DNA of 64,000 bases from Gemmatimonadota bacterium (lineage in GTDB: Bacteria > Gemmatimonadota > Gemmatimonadetes > Longimicrobiales > Gaopeijiaceae): contig JAUIEJ010000008.1 of the NCBI GenBank assembly GCA_030428885.1, forward strand, positions 270,507 to 334,506. The letters are read 5' to 3'. The translations under genes and the position numbers were made by a program. Shown here one piece after another: positions 42,355 to 51,686 of the stretch (position 1 is its first letter; each line of letters starts with the position of its first letter). The notes beneath the pieces were generated by a model. That model did no database searches and was not told the origin of the DNA. It saw nothing but the letters and a program-made list of their open reading frames with translations.

Positions 42355-42795
42355 ATGACGATTCGACGACTGACCAGGGGAGATGGCCCATTGTGGCGGA
42401 ACGCCGTGGCGGCGCTGGTTCCGGAGGCCGACCGGTCCGGGGAGTTGCTCGATCTCGAAGAGGCCGAGGCCTCTCTGGCCGACGACCGCTGTTATCTGCT
42501 GGTCGGCACCCGGGGCGACGAACCCACCGGGATCCTCTCGGCGTTTCGTTTCCCCGATGTCGAATGTGGCGGATATCGCGTCTACCTCTACTCCATCGAG
42601 GTTCACCCCTCTCATCGCCGGCAGGGGATCGGAGCGGCCCTGGTGTCCCACCTGATCGATCTGTGCGACGGAGACGCCGTGGACCTGATCTGGGCGGGCA
42701 CGGACGTCACGAACACCGCAGCTCGACGTACGTTCGAAGCAACAGGGGCGACTCTCGAGGGGGAGTCGTACGCCGAGTACGAGTGGGACCGGTAG
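42355..42795 (+). CDS. GNAT-family N-acetyltransferase (AAC(3)-I-like organisation)
   Basis: GYRVYLYSIEVHPSHRRQGIGAALVSHLIDLCDGDAVDLIWAGTDVTNTAARRTFEATGA. Confidence 0.85.
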   Translation: MTIRRLTRGDGPLWRNAVAALVPEADRSGELLDLEEAEASLADDRCYLLVGTRGDEPTGILSAFRFPDVECGGYRVYLYSIEVHPSHRRQGIGAALVSHLIDLCDGDAVDLIWAGTDVTNTAARRTFEATGATLEGESYAEYEWDR

Positions 42796-42814
42796 CACGC
42801 CCCATAGAGTATCG

Positions 42815-42845
42815 CTGGCGGTCCGCGACCGTCGGCCGGTATAGT
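42815..42845 (+). promoter_or_regulatory. Promoter-like motif copy C: CTGGCG-N19-TATAGT
   Basis: ctggcg gtccgcgaccgtcggccgg tatagt, upstream of the gene at 42886. Confidence 0.45.
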
Positions 42846-42885
42846 GCGCACAGAGGGTGTTGTTTCCTCCCGAGGAGGACGGACC

Positions 42886-43473
42886 ATGAAACGGTCGGCA
42901 ATAGCGGCGTTGGGGTGGGTCACGTTGGGACTCGTTCCCGGCGGGGCGGCCGCCCAGGAGTTCGTGCTTCCAGCTACGGACGCCGTGGCATCAGCGGAGG
43001 CCTTCGGGGCGAGTCATCCCCGGTCCGCTGCTGCCGACAACCTGGATGTGCCGTCGTGGTGGGACGCTGAGCCGGAGGGCTCGAGGGACCGGGTCTGCGT
43101 CGACGTGACCCGGGACATGGGAGTGGTCCGGTCCGGCGAGATCGTCATCGGGGGATTCCTATTTCGACTCCAGGCCGGGCGACAGACCAAACTGTGGTGG
43201 AAGCCCCTGGACAGTTCCCTCGACATGACCCTCGAGCTCGTGAGCCGCTCCCTGGACGGCGTCGAGGGCCAGGTGGCCTTCGATATCGGCCCCGTGACGT
43301 CCACCTACACGAACGATCGTCCGCCTCAACCGATTCCCGAGGAAGCGTTCTTCCCGGGCGGTGTCGAGTTCCCCGCTCCCGGCCGGTGGATCACCGTGGC
43401 CACCTCGGGCGACAACTGGGGCTGTTTCGTGTTCGAGGTACCCGCTGAGCCCCCGCCGCCGCTGGGCGGTTGA
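42886..43473 (+). CDS. Hypothetical secreted protein
   Basis: Signal peptide MKRSAIAALGWVTLGLVPGGAAAQ; strong SD gaggaggac upstream. Confidence 0.65.
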   Translation: MKRSAIAALGWVTLGLVPGGAAAQEFVLPATDAVASAEAFGASHPRSAAADNLDVPSWWDAEPEGSRDRVCVDVTRDMGVVRSGEIVIGGFLFRLQAGRQTKLWWKPLDSSLDMTLELVSRSLDGVEGQVAFDIGPVTSTYTNDRPPQPIPEEAFFPGGVEFPAPGRWITVATSGDNWGCFVFEVPAEPPPPLGG

Positions 43474-43501
43474 GGGATCGCGTGCGGGCGGGACGGTAGA
43501 A

Positions 43502-43864
43502 GTGGCCACACCCGACCCGGTGCACGGCTCGGTCGCAGCGCGGCCCGTCGCCGGTGTCCTGGATGAGGTCGAGGAGGCGGAAAGGGCTGCGGCCCGGCTG
43601 CGTCGCGCTCGGACGATCCTGGGGCGGCTCGGGCTCTCTCTCGTGCTGTCAGCCGCAGCGGCGCTCCTCGCTGCTCCCGCCTCCGCCGAGTTCGCGTTGG
43701 CCGCCATCGCCCTGGCCTGCGCGGGAGGCTGTTTCATGGGTGTCGGGGCCGTCACGACCCGCGCTCAACACCGCCTCGACGAACGGGTGCACGGACTGCT
43801 GGTTCGTCGACCTGAGAACGACCCGCCCCGTGTGGCGTCCAGCGGCCCTGAGGGCGAGGTCTGA
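43502..43864 (+). CDS. Small hypothetical membrane protein
   Basis: GTG start; two TM helices (LSLVLSAAAALLAAPASA, ALAAIALACAGGCFMGVGAV). Confidence 0.5.
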   Translation: MATPDPVHGSVAARPVAGVLDEVEEAERAAARLRRARTILGRLGLSLVLSAAAALLAAPASAEFALAAIALACAGGCFMGVGAVTTRAQHRLDERVHGLLVRRPENDPPRVASSGPEGEV

Positions 43865-43921
43865 GGGAGGAGGCCCGGTGAAATCCATCGTGGGCAGATC
43901 GGGACGAGCCTTGGAGAACAC

Positions 43922-44317
43922 ATGAAGCGACTGTTCGGATGGGCCTTGATCCTCGCCGCCCTCGCGCTGGCGCCCACCGGCTCCGGGTCGGCGAGTACTC
44001 CGCTTCCCGTCGCGCTGCATGGTCGCATCGTGAACACGGCCACGGGCCGCCCGGTGGCCCAAGCCAACCTGCGAGTGCCCGGTTCGGACCGTGGAGCGCT
44101 GACGAACGGCGAGGGGCGATTCACCATTCTCGGCGTCGACGACGTTCCCCCGATTGGGGTCGTCGTCGAGCATCCGTGCTTCCACACGGTCCAGGTCGAA
44201 CTGGAGACCTCGTACGACGCTCCTCTCGAGATCGGACTACCGTTCCGCGAGCCCCGGGGTCCGGCGGGAGAACCCGTTCCGGGGGCATGTTCGGCCTATC
44301 GTCCGCCGGGGCGGTGA
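43922..44317 (+). CDS. Secreted protein with carboxypeptidase-regulatory-like domain
   Basis: LHGRIVNTATGRPVAQANLRVPGSDRGALTNGEGRFTILGVDDVPPIGVVVEHPCFHTVQVEL. Confidence 0.75.
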   Translation: MKRLFGWALILAALALAPTGSGSASTPLPVALHGRIVNTATGRPVAQANLRVPGSDRGALTNGEGRFTILGVDDVPPIGVVVEHPCFHTVQVELETSYDAPLEIGLPFREPRGPAGEPVPGACSAYRPPGR

Positions 44318-45618
44318 AGCGGGCCGCCGGTCGGCGGGCCCGGGTCGCTGCGTCGGGGGCCATGTTCGCTCTGATCTCAACGCCCCTCCCGGCCCAGACG
44401 CCGGCCCTCGAGGAGGTGGGAGTCCTCCGACTCGAGGAGACCGAGCGCCACCTGGTCGTGCGGCCCAATCTCGTTCCGGATCCGCTGGGCGGCTGGATCT
44501 ACTGGGACTCGGAGTTGAACGAAGCACGCCTCTTCGACGCCGACGGGCGACTGACGGTGGCGTTCGGTCGACCCGGGGAGGGCCCGGGAGAGTTCGAACG
44601 ATTGGTCGGAGTGGTGCGTGTGGATGACGGTCGCCTCGTGACCCTCGACGGTCGGGGGCGCGTCGGGATCTGGTCTCCGAGTGGAGACTCCCTGATCCAC
44701 GACTTCCGGTCGGATGTGACTGGGGCGCGCTCACTCGTGGCCACCGGGCCCGGGCGCGTCCTCGCCTCGACCCCTGGTGTGATTCGAGGGCGCATCGAGG
44801 AGTCGGCTCCGCTGCTCCACTCCATCGACGTGGACCGCCGGGAGTCCGAAGTGTCGGCCTACCTCCCCCCATCGGATCCAGCGTGGGCCCCGGTCCTGGC
44901 CGCGGTCACGGCTCCCGGACCGGTGCGACGGGGAGCTTTGCTCCACGTGGCTGCGGCGCCCCACGATTCGATCTGGACCCTGTCGCTCCCGAGTCTGACC
45001 CGGAGGTCGGCGATCGGGGTCGGCGTGCAGCGACTGCGTCTGGACCCGCCTCCAGCCGAGGCGATCCAGGGCCGCCGCGCGTGGTTCGAGTGGGTGGCCG
45101 AGGCGTGGTTCGTGGGCCGGTTCGCACCTCTTCGCGACGGCGACTGGCTCGTGCAAACCTGGGCGGTGCGTCCCTCGGGCGGCCGCGACCGGACGCTGCA
45201 TCGGCTCGACCCCAACGGGACCGTGCGGCAGGAGATCGACGACGATCGAGTCCTGCTGGCCGTGGACCCCGACTCGGACCACCTCCTCCTCTGGTCGGAG
45301 CTGCATCCGGCCGAGGTGATCGTGGCCCGATTCCCCGACCACACGGAGGTGTCGACCGATCGCTGGCGGCCCTCGGGGATCGGGCAGGCACGCCACGAAG
45401 CGCACACCTGCGAACGACGCCGCGGCCTCTTCGTGGCCGGCATGGCCCTCTGGGGGGGTGGCTTTGGGCTCCTGATGACCCGCCTCGTCCTGTCGGCCGC
45501 CAACGATGGCCAGGGTCCGACGATCGGGCAGTACCTCGTGGGCTTCAGTGTCGGCGGCTTCGCGGGCGGCGGGACCGCAGTTCTCAGTTGCGCCGTGATC
45601 ACGGGGAACTGGTGGTAG
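44314..45618 (+). CDS. 6-bladed beta-propeller protein with C-terminal TM helices (paralog 4)
   Basis: ARLFDADGRLTVAFGRPGEGPGEFERLVGVVRVDDGRLVTLDGRGRVGIWSPSGD; GTG overlaps the upstream stop (alternative ATG at 44287). Confidence 0.7.
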   Translation: MKRAAGRRARVAASGAMFALISTPLPAQTPALEEVGVLRLEETERHLVVRPNLVPDPLGGWIYWDSELNEARLFDADGRLTVAFGRPGEGPGEFERLVGVVRVDDGRLVTLDGRGRVGIWSPSGDSLIHDFRSDVTGARSLVATGPGRVLASTPGVIRGRIEESAPLLHSIDVDRRESEVSAYLPPSDPAWAPVLAAVTAPGPVRRGALLHVAAAPHDSIWTLSLPSLTRRSAIGVGVQRLRLDPPPAEAIQGRRAWFEWVAEAWFVGRFAPLRDGDWLVQTWAVRPSGGRDRTLHRLDPNGTVRQEIDDDRVLLAVDPDSDHLLLWSELHPAEVIVARFPDHTEVSTDRWRPSGIGQARHEAHTCERRRGLFVAGMALWGGGFGLLMTRLVLSAANDGQGPTIGQYLVGFSVGGFAGGGTAVLSCAVITGNWW

Positions 45619-45676
45619 TCCGTCCTCACTCGCAGGGGTCGTTCAACGTACGTGCTGTTCCCGAATCGGAGGGCCC

Positions 45677-46870
45677 ATGAAGAAGTTGGCTCGACTCGCG
45701 CCTACGGCCGCAGCCTTCATCCTTGCCCTCAGTGCCTGCCAGGGGGCGGAGGAGGGCCGCGGCCCGGTGGCTACGATGTTCGACAGTGCCGGGATCGACA
45801 TCGCTCTCACGCCTGCCTCGGTCGCCGATGCCCCGACGGGATGGACCGTCGGCCGGACGCCCGACCTGATTCTCGGTGACGGGGACGGGGGGAACGAGGA
45901 GTTCTATCGCATCGCCGGCGTGCGCCAGGTGCCGGACGGCCGCATCGCGGTGCTGGACCGGGGGAGTTCCTCGGTGCGTTTCTTCGACACGGCGGGCACC
46001 TGGCTGGAGACGGTGGGGCGGGACGGGGAGGGCCCCGGTGAGTACGCTCTCCCCACGCTCGTTCCGGCACCTGCCTCGGACTCCCTGATGATCTGGGACG
46101 CCGCGCTCAGGCGGATCACGGTCGTGCGTGTCGAAGACACGTCCGACCCCGGGATCGTGACGCCCGCGTCCTGGGTGGCAGCGGTGTCGCCGGAGGGGAT
46201 CGTCGAAGGGGGAGAGGCCTTGTTGAGGGACGGGACCCCGCTCGTGTTGCCGATTCCGCCCGGTCTCCATCGGGATACGGTCGCGTACGTCTGGCTCCAC
46301 TTCGGCGAGGGCGGGGAAGCGCGTCCGATCGAGCGGTTCCCTCGGGCCAGTCTCTTCAATGTCGTGTCGACGGGGAGCACGCGCGGGTTCGGCGTGCCGT
46401 TCGCGGCGATGCCCTCCGCCACCGTCCGCGAGTCCGAAGCCTGGATCACGTCCGGAGAGGCCCCGGAGGTGCGGGTCTACGACCTGGATGGTCGCCTCAT
46501 CCGCATCGGCCGCGTGGACCGCGATCCCATGCCGGTGACCGAGGAGATGCGGGAGCAGTACATCGCCGCGCGACCGAATCAGGCCGAGGTCATCGACGAC
46601 ATGCCCCGGCGGGAGACCGTGCCGGCCTTCACGTCCCTCCTCGTCGACGATCTCGGCCTCGTGTGGGCGTCCTGGTACGTGTGGGACCCCGCTCGGCCCA
46701 CGACCTGGACCGTGTTCGATCCCGACGGCCGGGCCCTGGGCACGGTGGAGACCCCCGCCGGCTTCGACGTGCAGCAGATCGGGGCCGACTTCATGCTCGG
46801 TCTGGCGCGCACGGAGCTGGATGTCGAGCAGGTGCGGCGGTATCGACTCGACCGCGCCTCGCCGCCCTGA
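45677..46870 (+). CDS. 6-bladed beta-propeller lipoprotein (paralog 5)
   Basis: Lipobox ILALSACQG; VPDGRIAVLDRGSSSVRFFDTAGTWLETVGRDGEGPGEYALPTLVPAPASDSLMIWD. Confidence 0.75.
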   Translation: MKKLARLAPTAAAFILALSACQGAEEGRGPVATMFDSAGIDIALTPASVADAPTGWTVGRTPDLILGDGDGGNEEFYRIAGVRQVPDGRIAVLDRGSSSVRFFDTAGTWLETVGRDGEGPGEYALPTLVPAPASDSLMIWDAALRRITVVRVEDTSDPGIVTPASWVAAVSPEGIVEGGEALLRDGTPLVLPIPPGLHRDTVAYVWLHFGEGGEARPIERFPRASLFNVVSTGSTRGFGVPFAAMPSATVRESEAWITSGEAPEVRVYDLDGRLIRIGRVDRDPMPVTEEMREQYIAARPNQAEVIDDMPRRETVPAFTSLLVDDLGLVWASWYVWDPARPTTWTVFDPDGRALGTVETPAGFDVQQIGADFMLGLARTELDVEQVRRYRLDRASPP

Positions 46871-46884
46871 TCTGATCCACAAGG

Positions 46885-46915
46885 CTGGCGCTTCCGCTGC
46901 GGTATTCGGTAGAGT
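46885..46915 (+). promoter_or_regulatory. Promoter-like motif copy D: CTGGCG-N19-TAGAGT
   Basis: ctggcg cttcc gctgcg gtattc gg tagagt, upstream of the gene at 46934. Confidence 0.45.
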
Positions 46916-46933
46916 GGGGTTGGAGATCGCGCC

Positions 46934-47437
46934 ATGACCATACGAACCATCGTGACGCTGACGACGGCCGCGCTGATCGGGGCCTGCTCGGACGGACCCA
47001 CCGAACCCGATTGGGCGACGCCGATCCGCAGCGACGCCGGGACCTACACGCTGTCGTCGTCGGGATTCGGCTTTCGGGCCATCGTGGGGTTCACCTTCCG
47101 CAATCCTACGAGCCGTACGATACACTTCCCCAACTGCAACCGGGCGATGCGGCTCGTGGTGGAGCGGGAGACCGAGGTCGGCTGGCTCACAGCGTTCGAT
47201 CCGGGTGGCGACGACTGTGTCAGTTCGCCGATCGGGGTCGAGCCGGGGCAGCGGACATCGAACGAGGTGTGGGTCTGGCTCCATCCGAACGGATCGGGAG
47301 GGTCCGACTGGCCGGACGACATGGAGCCGCCGGGCACCTACCGGATTCGGGTGACATCGGCGGTATACGCCGGCGGCGGTGATTCTCCCGTGGAGTCCGA
47401 GCACCTGGTCTCCAACACTTTCGAAATCGTTCGCTGA
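46934..47437 (+). CDS. Hypothetical lipoprotein
   Basis: MTIRTIVTLTTAALIGACSDGPTEPDW lipobox; beta-rich. Confidence 0.6.
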   Translation: MTIRTIVTLTTAALIGACSDGPTEPDWATPIRSDAGTYTLSSSGFGFRAIVGFTFRNPTSRTIHFPNCNRAMRLVVERETEVGWLTAFDPGGDDCVSSPIGVEPGQRTSNEVWVWLHPNGSGGSDWPDDMEPPGTYRIRVTSAVYAGGGDSPVESEHLVSNTFEIVR

Positions 47438-47593
47438 GGGGGGGAGCTCGGACGACTCCCGCCGGAGGGTGCTGCACGTGGAGCGTCCGGACCGCCGACG
47501 ATAGTGGCGGATCTGCACCGAGGACGACGCCACATGAGTGTACCGGGGTCGGGTGGGCCGACGCCGGGCATTCTCCGTGACCAGGTGCGCCCC

Positions 47594-48073
47594 ATGTCGC
47601 AATCCCGCCTGTCGTTCCTCCTGGCCGGGCTCGTGATGGGCCTGACGGCGGTCCCCATGTCTGCACAGACCGAGGTCTCGCCCATCAAGCTCGTGCGGGG
47701 CGAGTTCGCCACGTCCGCACAGCTTCGACGGGGGCCGGTGCCCCTCGTGGTGGAGGGGCTGGGTGAGTTCCGGATCGTCCGCGCACAACTCCGGGACGAT
47801 CCCGGCGGTAGCTGCGTCGTGCCGTTTCCCCAACTCCGGGAGGCTCTGTGGGAGGCCTACGAGCGCTCCCCCGGGGGGTTCGCGGCGGGCAACAGCGTCG
47901 CCCTGACCCAGGACAAGGGAAAATGCACCGCGCCCAACGGCACCACGGTGGATTGTTGCGTGGAGGAGGGCAACGCCTGCGGGATCGTGGTCTCGGTCGA
48001 CGTCATGAATCCCCAGGTCGAGTCCGCGCGCCTTCGCCGCACGCGAGGCGGTGGAGGCGGGGACTCCCGCTAG
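47594..48073 (+). CDS. Hypothetical secreted protein
   Basis: MSQSRLSFLLAGLVMGLTAVPMSAQ signal peptide; upstream in-frame ATG at 47534 also possible. Confidence 0.5.
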   Translation: MSQSRLSFLLAGLVMGLTAVPMSAQTEVSPIKLVRGEFATSAQLRRGPVPLVVEGLGEFRIVRAQLRDDPGGSCVVPFPQLREALWEAYERSPGGFAAGNSVALTQDKGKCTAPNGTTVDCCVEEGNACGIVVSVDVMNPQVESARLRRTRGGGGGDSR

Positions 48074-48092
48074 CGGGGTCCTCCGCGCCGGC

Positions 48093-48911
48093 TCACCGCC
48101 GGACGATCAGCTCCGCCAGCAGGGGCCGGTGGTCGGAGGCCAGGGGTTCGTCGAGGACGGTGTGCTCCAGTGCGTAGAACCGCCGAGACGGGCGCACCAT
48201 GATGTAGTCGATCTCCCGCTGGGGGTCCGTGGACGGGAACGTCAGGCGGTCCCGGCCCTTGGAGAGGATGTTCCAATCCCGGGAGAAGCGGTCGATGACG
48301 TCTCCGCCCGGGAGCGAGTTGAAGTCGCCGGCCAGGATCACCGGGCGGGTCTCGTCGGCCAGGTCTTCCACGAGGCGGTCGGCCTGGGCGAGACGCTCGT
48401 CGTCGGTGCGGTAGAAGTGCACGCCCACCAGGACGATCTCCTGGTCCGTCTCGGGCGACCGCACCCGGACTTTCAGGGCCGTGCGGGGTTCGTCGCCGTC
48501 GGGCAGCCGGACGTTGGTGACGCTGACGATGGGCCAGCGCGACAGCACGGCCATGCCGTACTCGCCGTCGTCGTAGTCCATGAAGGCGCCGAAGGCGTGG
48601 TTCATTCCGGTGAGCGATCCCAGGGTGCGGGCCTGGTCGTCGCCGTCGACCCGATCGGTGCGACGGTCGACCTCCTGGAGCGTGACGAGGTCGGGATCCT
48701 GGTCCTCGATGACCGCGGCGATCCGGCGCAGGTCGATCTCTCCGTCGGTGCCCTCGCCGTGGCGGATGTTGTAGGCCATGACCGTGATGGTGTCGGCCTC
48801 CTGCCGGGGGCCGCCGCCTCCGACGCCCGGCAGGGCGGAGCAGCCGGCGACCGCGACCCAGGCGGCCAGGAAGGGCAGGAGGGCGCGGAGGGGGCGACGG
48901 GATCGAAGCAT
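48093..48911 (-). CDS. Endonuclease/exonuclease/phosphatase-family protein
   Basis: ITVMAYNIRHGEGTDGEIDLRRIAAVIEDQDPDLVTLQEVDRR...PVILAGDFNSLPGGDVID...IDYIMVRP...SDHRPLLAELIV. Confidence 0.93.
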   Translation of the reverse strand: MLRSRRPLRALLPFLAAWVAVAGCSALPGVGGGGPRQEADTITVMAYNIRHGEGTDGEIDLRRIAAVIEDQDPDLVTLQEVDRRTDRVDGDDQARTLGSLTGMNHAFGAFMDYDDGEYGMAVLSRWPIVSVTNVRLPDGDEPRTALKVRVRSPETDQEIVLVGVHFYRTDDERLAQADRLVEDLADETRPVILAGDFNSLPGGDVIDRFSRDWNILSKGRDRLTFPSTDPQREIDYIMVRPSRRFYALEHTVLDEPLASDHRPLLAELIVRR

Positions 48912-48979
48912 GGCGGATTTCGTCGTTGGGGGGTGCGGGGGTACAGGGTGACCGGGGGCCGGCTGTAGATTCCCGGCCC

Positions 48980-50944
48980 ATGATCTCCGTATCCAATCTC
49001 GGCAAGTCCTTCGGGGACCGCACCCTCTTCCAGGGTGTTTCGTTCCAGCTCGACCCTGGCCAGCGCTACGGCCTGGTGGGCGCCAACGGCTCGGGCAAGA
49101 CGACCCTGCTCGGAGTCCTCTCGGGAGACGAGGAGGCGTCGGAAGGCGCCGTTTCGATCCCCAGGGACCTCCGCCTGGGCGTCCTGCGCCAGGACCAGTT
49201 TCTCTACGAGGACGAAGAGATCATCGGGGTGGCCCTCATGGGCAATCCCGAGCTGTGGCACGCCATGGTGGAGAAGGAGAAGCTCCTGAAGGCGGCCGAG
49301 GCCGACCCCGAGGCGCCCTTCGACGCCCACCGCTTCGCCGAGCTCGAGGAGACCGTCCAGCTCCACGACGGCTACACCGCCGAAGCCCGGGCCGCCCGGA
49401 TCCTGGAGGGACTCGGGATTCCCGGCGACGTCCACCGGGAGCCCCTCTCGATCCTGTCGGGGGGATTCAAGCTCCGGGTGCTCCTGGCCCAGGTGCTGGC
49501 GTCGGCTCCCGACGTGCTGCTCCTGGACGAGCCCACGAACCACCTGGACATCGTGTCGATCCGCTGGCTCGAGACGTTCCTGTCGGAGTTCGCGGGGCCG
49601 GTGGTGGTGATCTCCCACGACCATCGTTTCCTGGACAACGTGGCCACCCGGATTCTCGATGTGGACTACGAGACCGTGACCCTGTACAAGGGCAACTACA
49701 CGTGGTTCGTGGAGTCGAAGCGGGAGGAGCGGGAGCGCCGGGAGAAGGAGATCGAGACCCGGGCCAAGGAGATCGCCCACCACCAGGAATTCGTGGACCG
49801 GTTCCGGGCCAAGGCCAGCAAGGCGCGCCAGGCCCAGTCCAAGCTGCGCATGATCGAGAAGAAGGCCGGTGAGCTGGAGGCGCTGCCCGGGAGTTCACGG
49901 CGGTACCCGGCCTTCCGGTTCGAGCCGCGGCGGCCCTCGGGGAAGGAGGTGCTCACCCTCGACGGCATCGTGAAGTCGTACGACGACAACCAGGTGCTCC
50001 ACGGGGTCGACCTCGAGGTGCGGAGAGGCGATCGGATCGCGGTGATCGGCCCCAACGGGATCGGAAAGTCGACCCTCCTGCGCATCGCCGTGGGCGACGT
50101 GGAGGCCGACGAGGGCGAGGTGACCTGGGGCCACGAGACCCACGTGGGCTACTTCGCCCAGGATCACCACGAGCAGCTCTCGGGCGAGGACCGCACCATC
50201 GAAGAGTGGCTCTGGGACTACTGTCCCGGCCGGGACCGGGGGTTCGTGCGGGGGCAGTTGGGCGCCATGCTCTTCAGCGGCGACGAGGGGGCGAAGCGGC
50301 TGAGCGCCCTCTCCGGGGGAGAAGCCGCCCGCCTGATGTTCGCCCGCATCGGGCTGGAGCGGCCCAACACCCTGGTGCTGGACGAGCCCACGAACCACCT
50401 GGACATGGAGTCCATCGAGGCCCTGGTGGAGGGACTGCGCCGCTTCGAGGGGACCCTCGTCCTGGTGTCCCACGACCGCTGGTTCGTGAGTCGGCTCGCC
50501 ACCCGGATCGTGGAGATCCGGCCCGACGGAATCCGGGATTATCCGGGCACCTACGAGGAGTACGTCCACGCCTGCGGCGACGACCACCTGGACGCCGACG
50601 CCGTCCTGGAGGCCCGGAAGAGCCGGAAGAAGGATCCGGACACCGGGTCCTCGTCGGACGGGCGCCGCCATCGGGACCGCTCCGGCCCGTCGGCGGCCCG
50701 GAAACGGAAGGAGCTGGAAGAGGCGCGGGACGAGGTCACCGCCCGCATCACCTCCGCCGAGAGCCGCCTCCAGGAGATCGACGAGACCTTCTGCGCGCCG
50801 GACTTCTACGACCGATCGAACCCCGACGACGTCGCTGCCCTGGAGGCCGAGCGGGCCGACCTCTCCGCCGCGGTCGAAGCGGCGATGGAGCGGTGGGAAC
50901 GGGTCGAGCGAGAGCTGGGTGCCCTGAACCGGGAAGACGGCTGA
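48980..50944 (+). CDS. ABC-F family ATP-binding protein
   Basis: Two ABC domains: GLVGANGSGKTTLLGVLSGDE, ILSGGFKLRVLLAQVLASAPDVLLLDEPTNHLD; AVIGPNGIGKSTLLRIAVGDVE, LSGGEAARLMFARIGLERPNTLVLDEPTNHLDMES; C-terminal coiled coil. Confidence 0.95.
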   Translation: MISVSNLGKSFGDRTLFQGVSFQLDPGQRYGLVGANGSGKTTLLGVLSGDEEASEGAVSIPRDLRLGVLRQDQFLYEDEEIIGVALMGNPELWHAMVEKEKLLKAAEADPEAPFDAHRFAELEETVQLHDGYTAEARAARILEGLGIPGDVHREPLSILSGGFKLRVLLAQVLASAPDVLLLDEPTNHLDIVSIRWLETFLSEFAGPVVVISHDHRFLDNVATRILDVDYETVTLYKGNYTWFVESKREERERREKEIETRAKEIAHHQEFVDRFRAKASKARQAQSKLRMIEKKAGELEALPGSSRRYPAFRFEPRRPSGKEVLTLDGIVKSYDDNQVLHGVDLEVRRGDRIAVIGPNGIGKSTLLRIAVGDVEADEGEVTWGHETHVGYFAQDHHEQLSGEDRTIEEWLWDYCPGRDRGFVRGQLGAMLFSGDEGAKRLSALSGGEAARLMFARIGLERPNTLVLDEPTNHLDMESIEALVEGLRRFEGTLVLVSHDRWFVSRLATRIVEIRPDGIRDYPGTYEEYVHACGDDHLDADAVLEARKSRKKDPDTGSSSDGRRHRDRSGPSAARKRKELEEARDEVTARITSAESRLQEIDETFCAPDFYDRSNPDDVAALEAERADLSAAVEAAMERWERVERELGALNREDG

Positions 50945-50959
50945 GGGACGAGGGCGCCG

Positions 50960-51517
50960 TCATGGGCGGACTCCGAGTCTCGATCGTTCGTCGGGTGGCG
51001 GACACGAGGACCCCACGATGCGGAGCACGTCGGGGTAGGTGACGCCCTCGTCGTGGGGGTAGTCGTAGTAGAGGGTCTCGATGATGCGGGACACCCACGG
51101 CCCGGTGTTGAGCCCACGCGTGGCCAGGGTTCGGGCTTCTGCGCAGAACGCCTCGGCCTCGAGGGTGATCATGCCCTCGGCGTCGAGGTAGGTGCGGGCG
51201 TATCTGAACGCCCCCATGCGGCGGCACTGCTCGGCGTGGATGCGCTCGTGGATCTGGACCATCTCCTCGAGGTCGGGCTCCAGGTCGGGGGCGAACTGCT
51301 GCATGGGTCCGATGAAGGGCATGCAGAGCGTGATCCCGTCGGCTCCCCGGGGCATGGGCATCAACAGGAACGCCGCCGGGATGATGGGAATCGCCGCCAC
51401 GACGCTGAGAAGGAGGACGCGGACGGCCCGCACCCAGAGGGGTGGGCTCCCGCCGGACTCGGTCGGCGTGGAACCCTCGTCCTCGTCGAAATACTCATCC
51501 CCGTCGAACCTTCGCAT
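50960..51517 (-). CDS. Small membrane protein with HExxH (zincin-like) motif
   Basis: One TM (RAVRVLLLSVVAAIPIIPAAFLLMP), then EEMVQIHERIHAEQCRRMGAFRYARTYLDAEGMITLEAEAFCAEA. Confidence 0.6.
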   Translation of the reverse strand: MRRFDGDEYFDEDEGSTPTESGGSPPLWVRAVRVLLLSVVAAIPIIPAAFLLMPMPRGADGITLCMPFIGPMQQFAPDLEPDLEEMVQIHERIHAEQCRRMGAFRYARTYLDAEGMITLEAEAFCAEARTLATRGLNTGPWVSRIIETLYYDYPHDEGVTYPDVLRIVGSSCPPPDERSRLGVRP

Positions 51518-51686
51518 GCACGACGCCTCATGGCTCGGGTGGTCGTAGGGCCTGGGAGTCCGGAAGAACCGTGCCGAGGCGGGCGATGGTCGAATCGCCC
51601 TGATTCATGCGGGATTCAGGGTGTGTGTGGGTTCCGGCCTGTGGAGCCGATGCGACACCCGTGGGAGGGGGTGGTGCGCCGGCGCC

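Noticed and set aside
35893-48073. Integron cassette array hypothesis for the GNAT/SnoaL/GrpB/propeller block
   Set aside because: No integrase, no paired attC cores with conserved arms; many genes overlap (ATGA/GTGA), which cassettes do not. One RYYYAAC-like string near 36808 is isolated.
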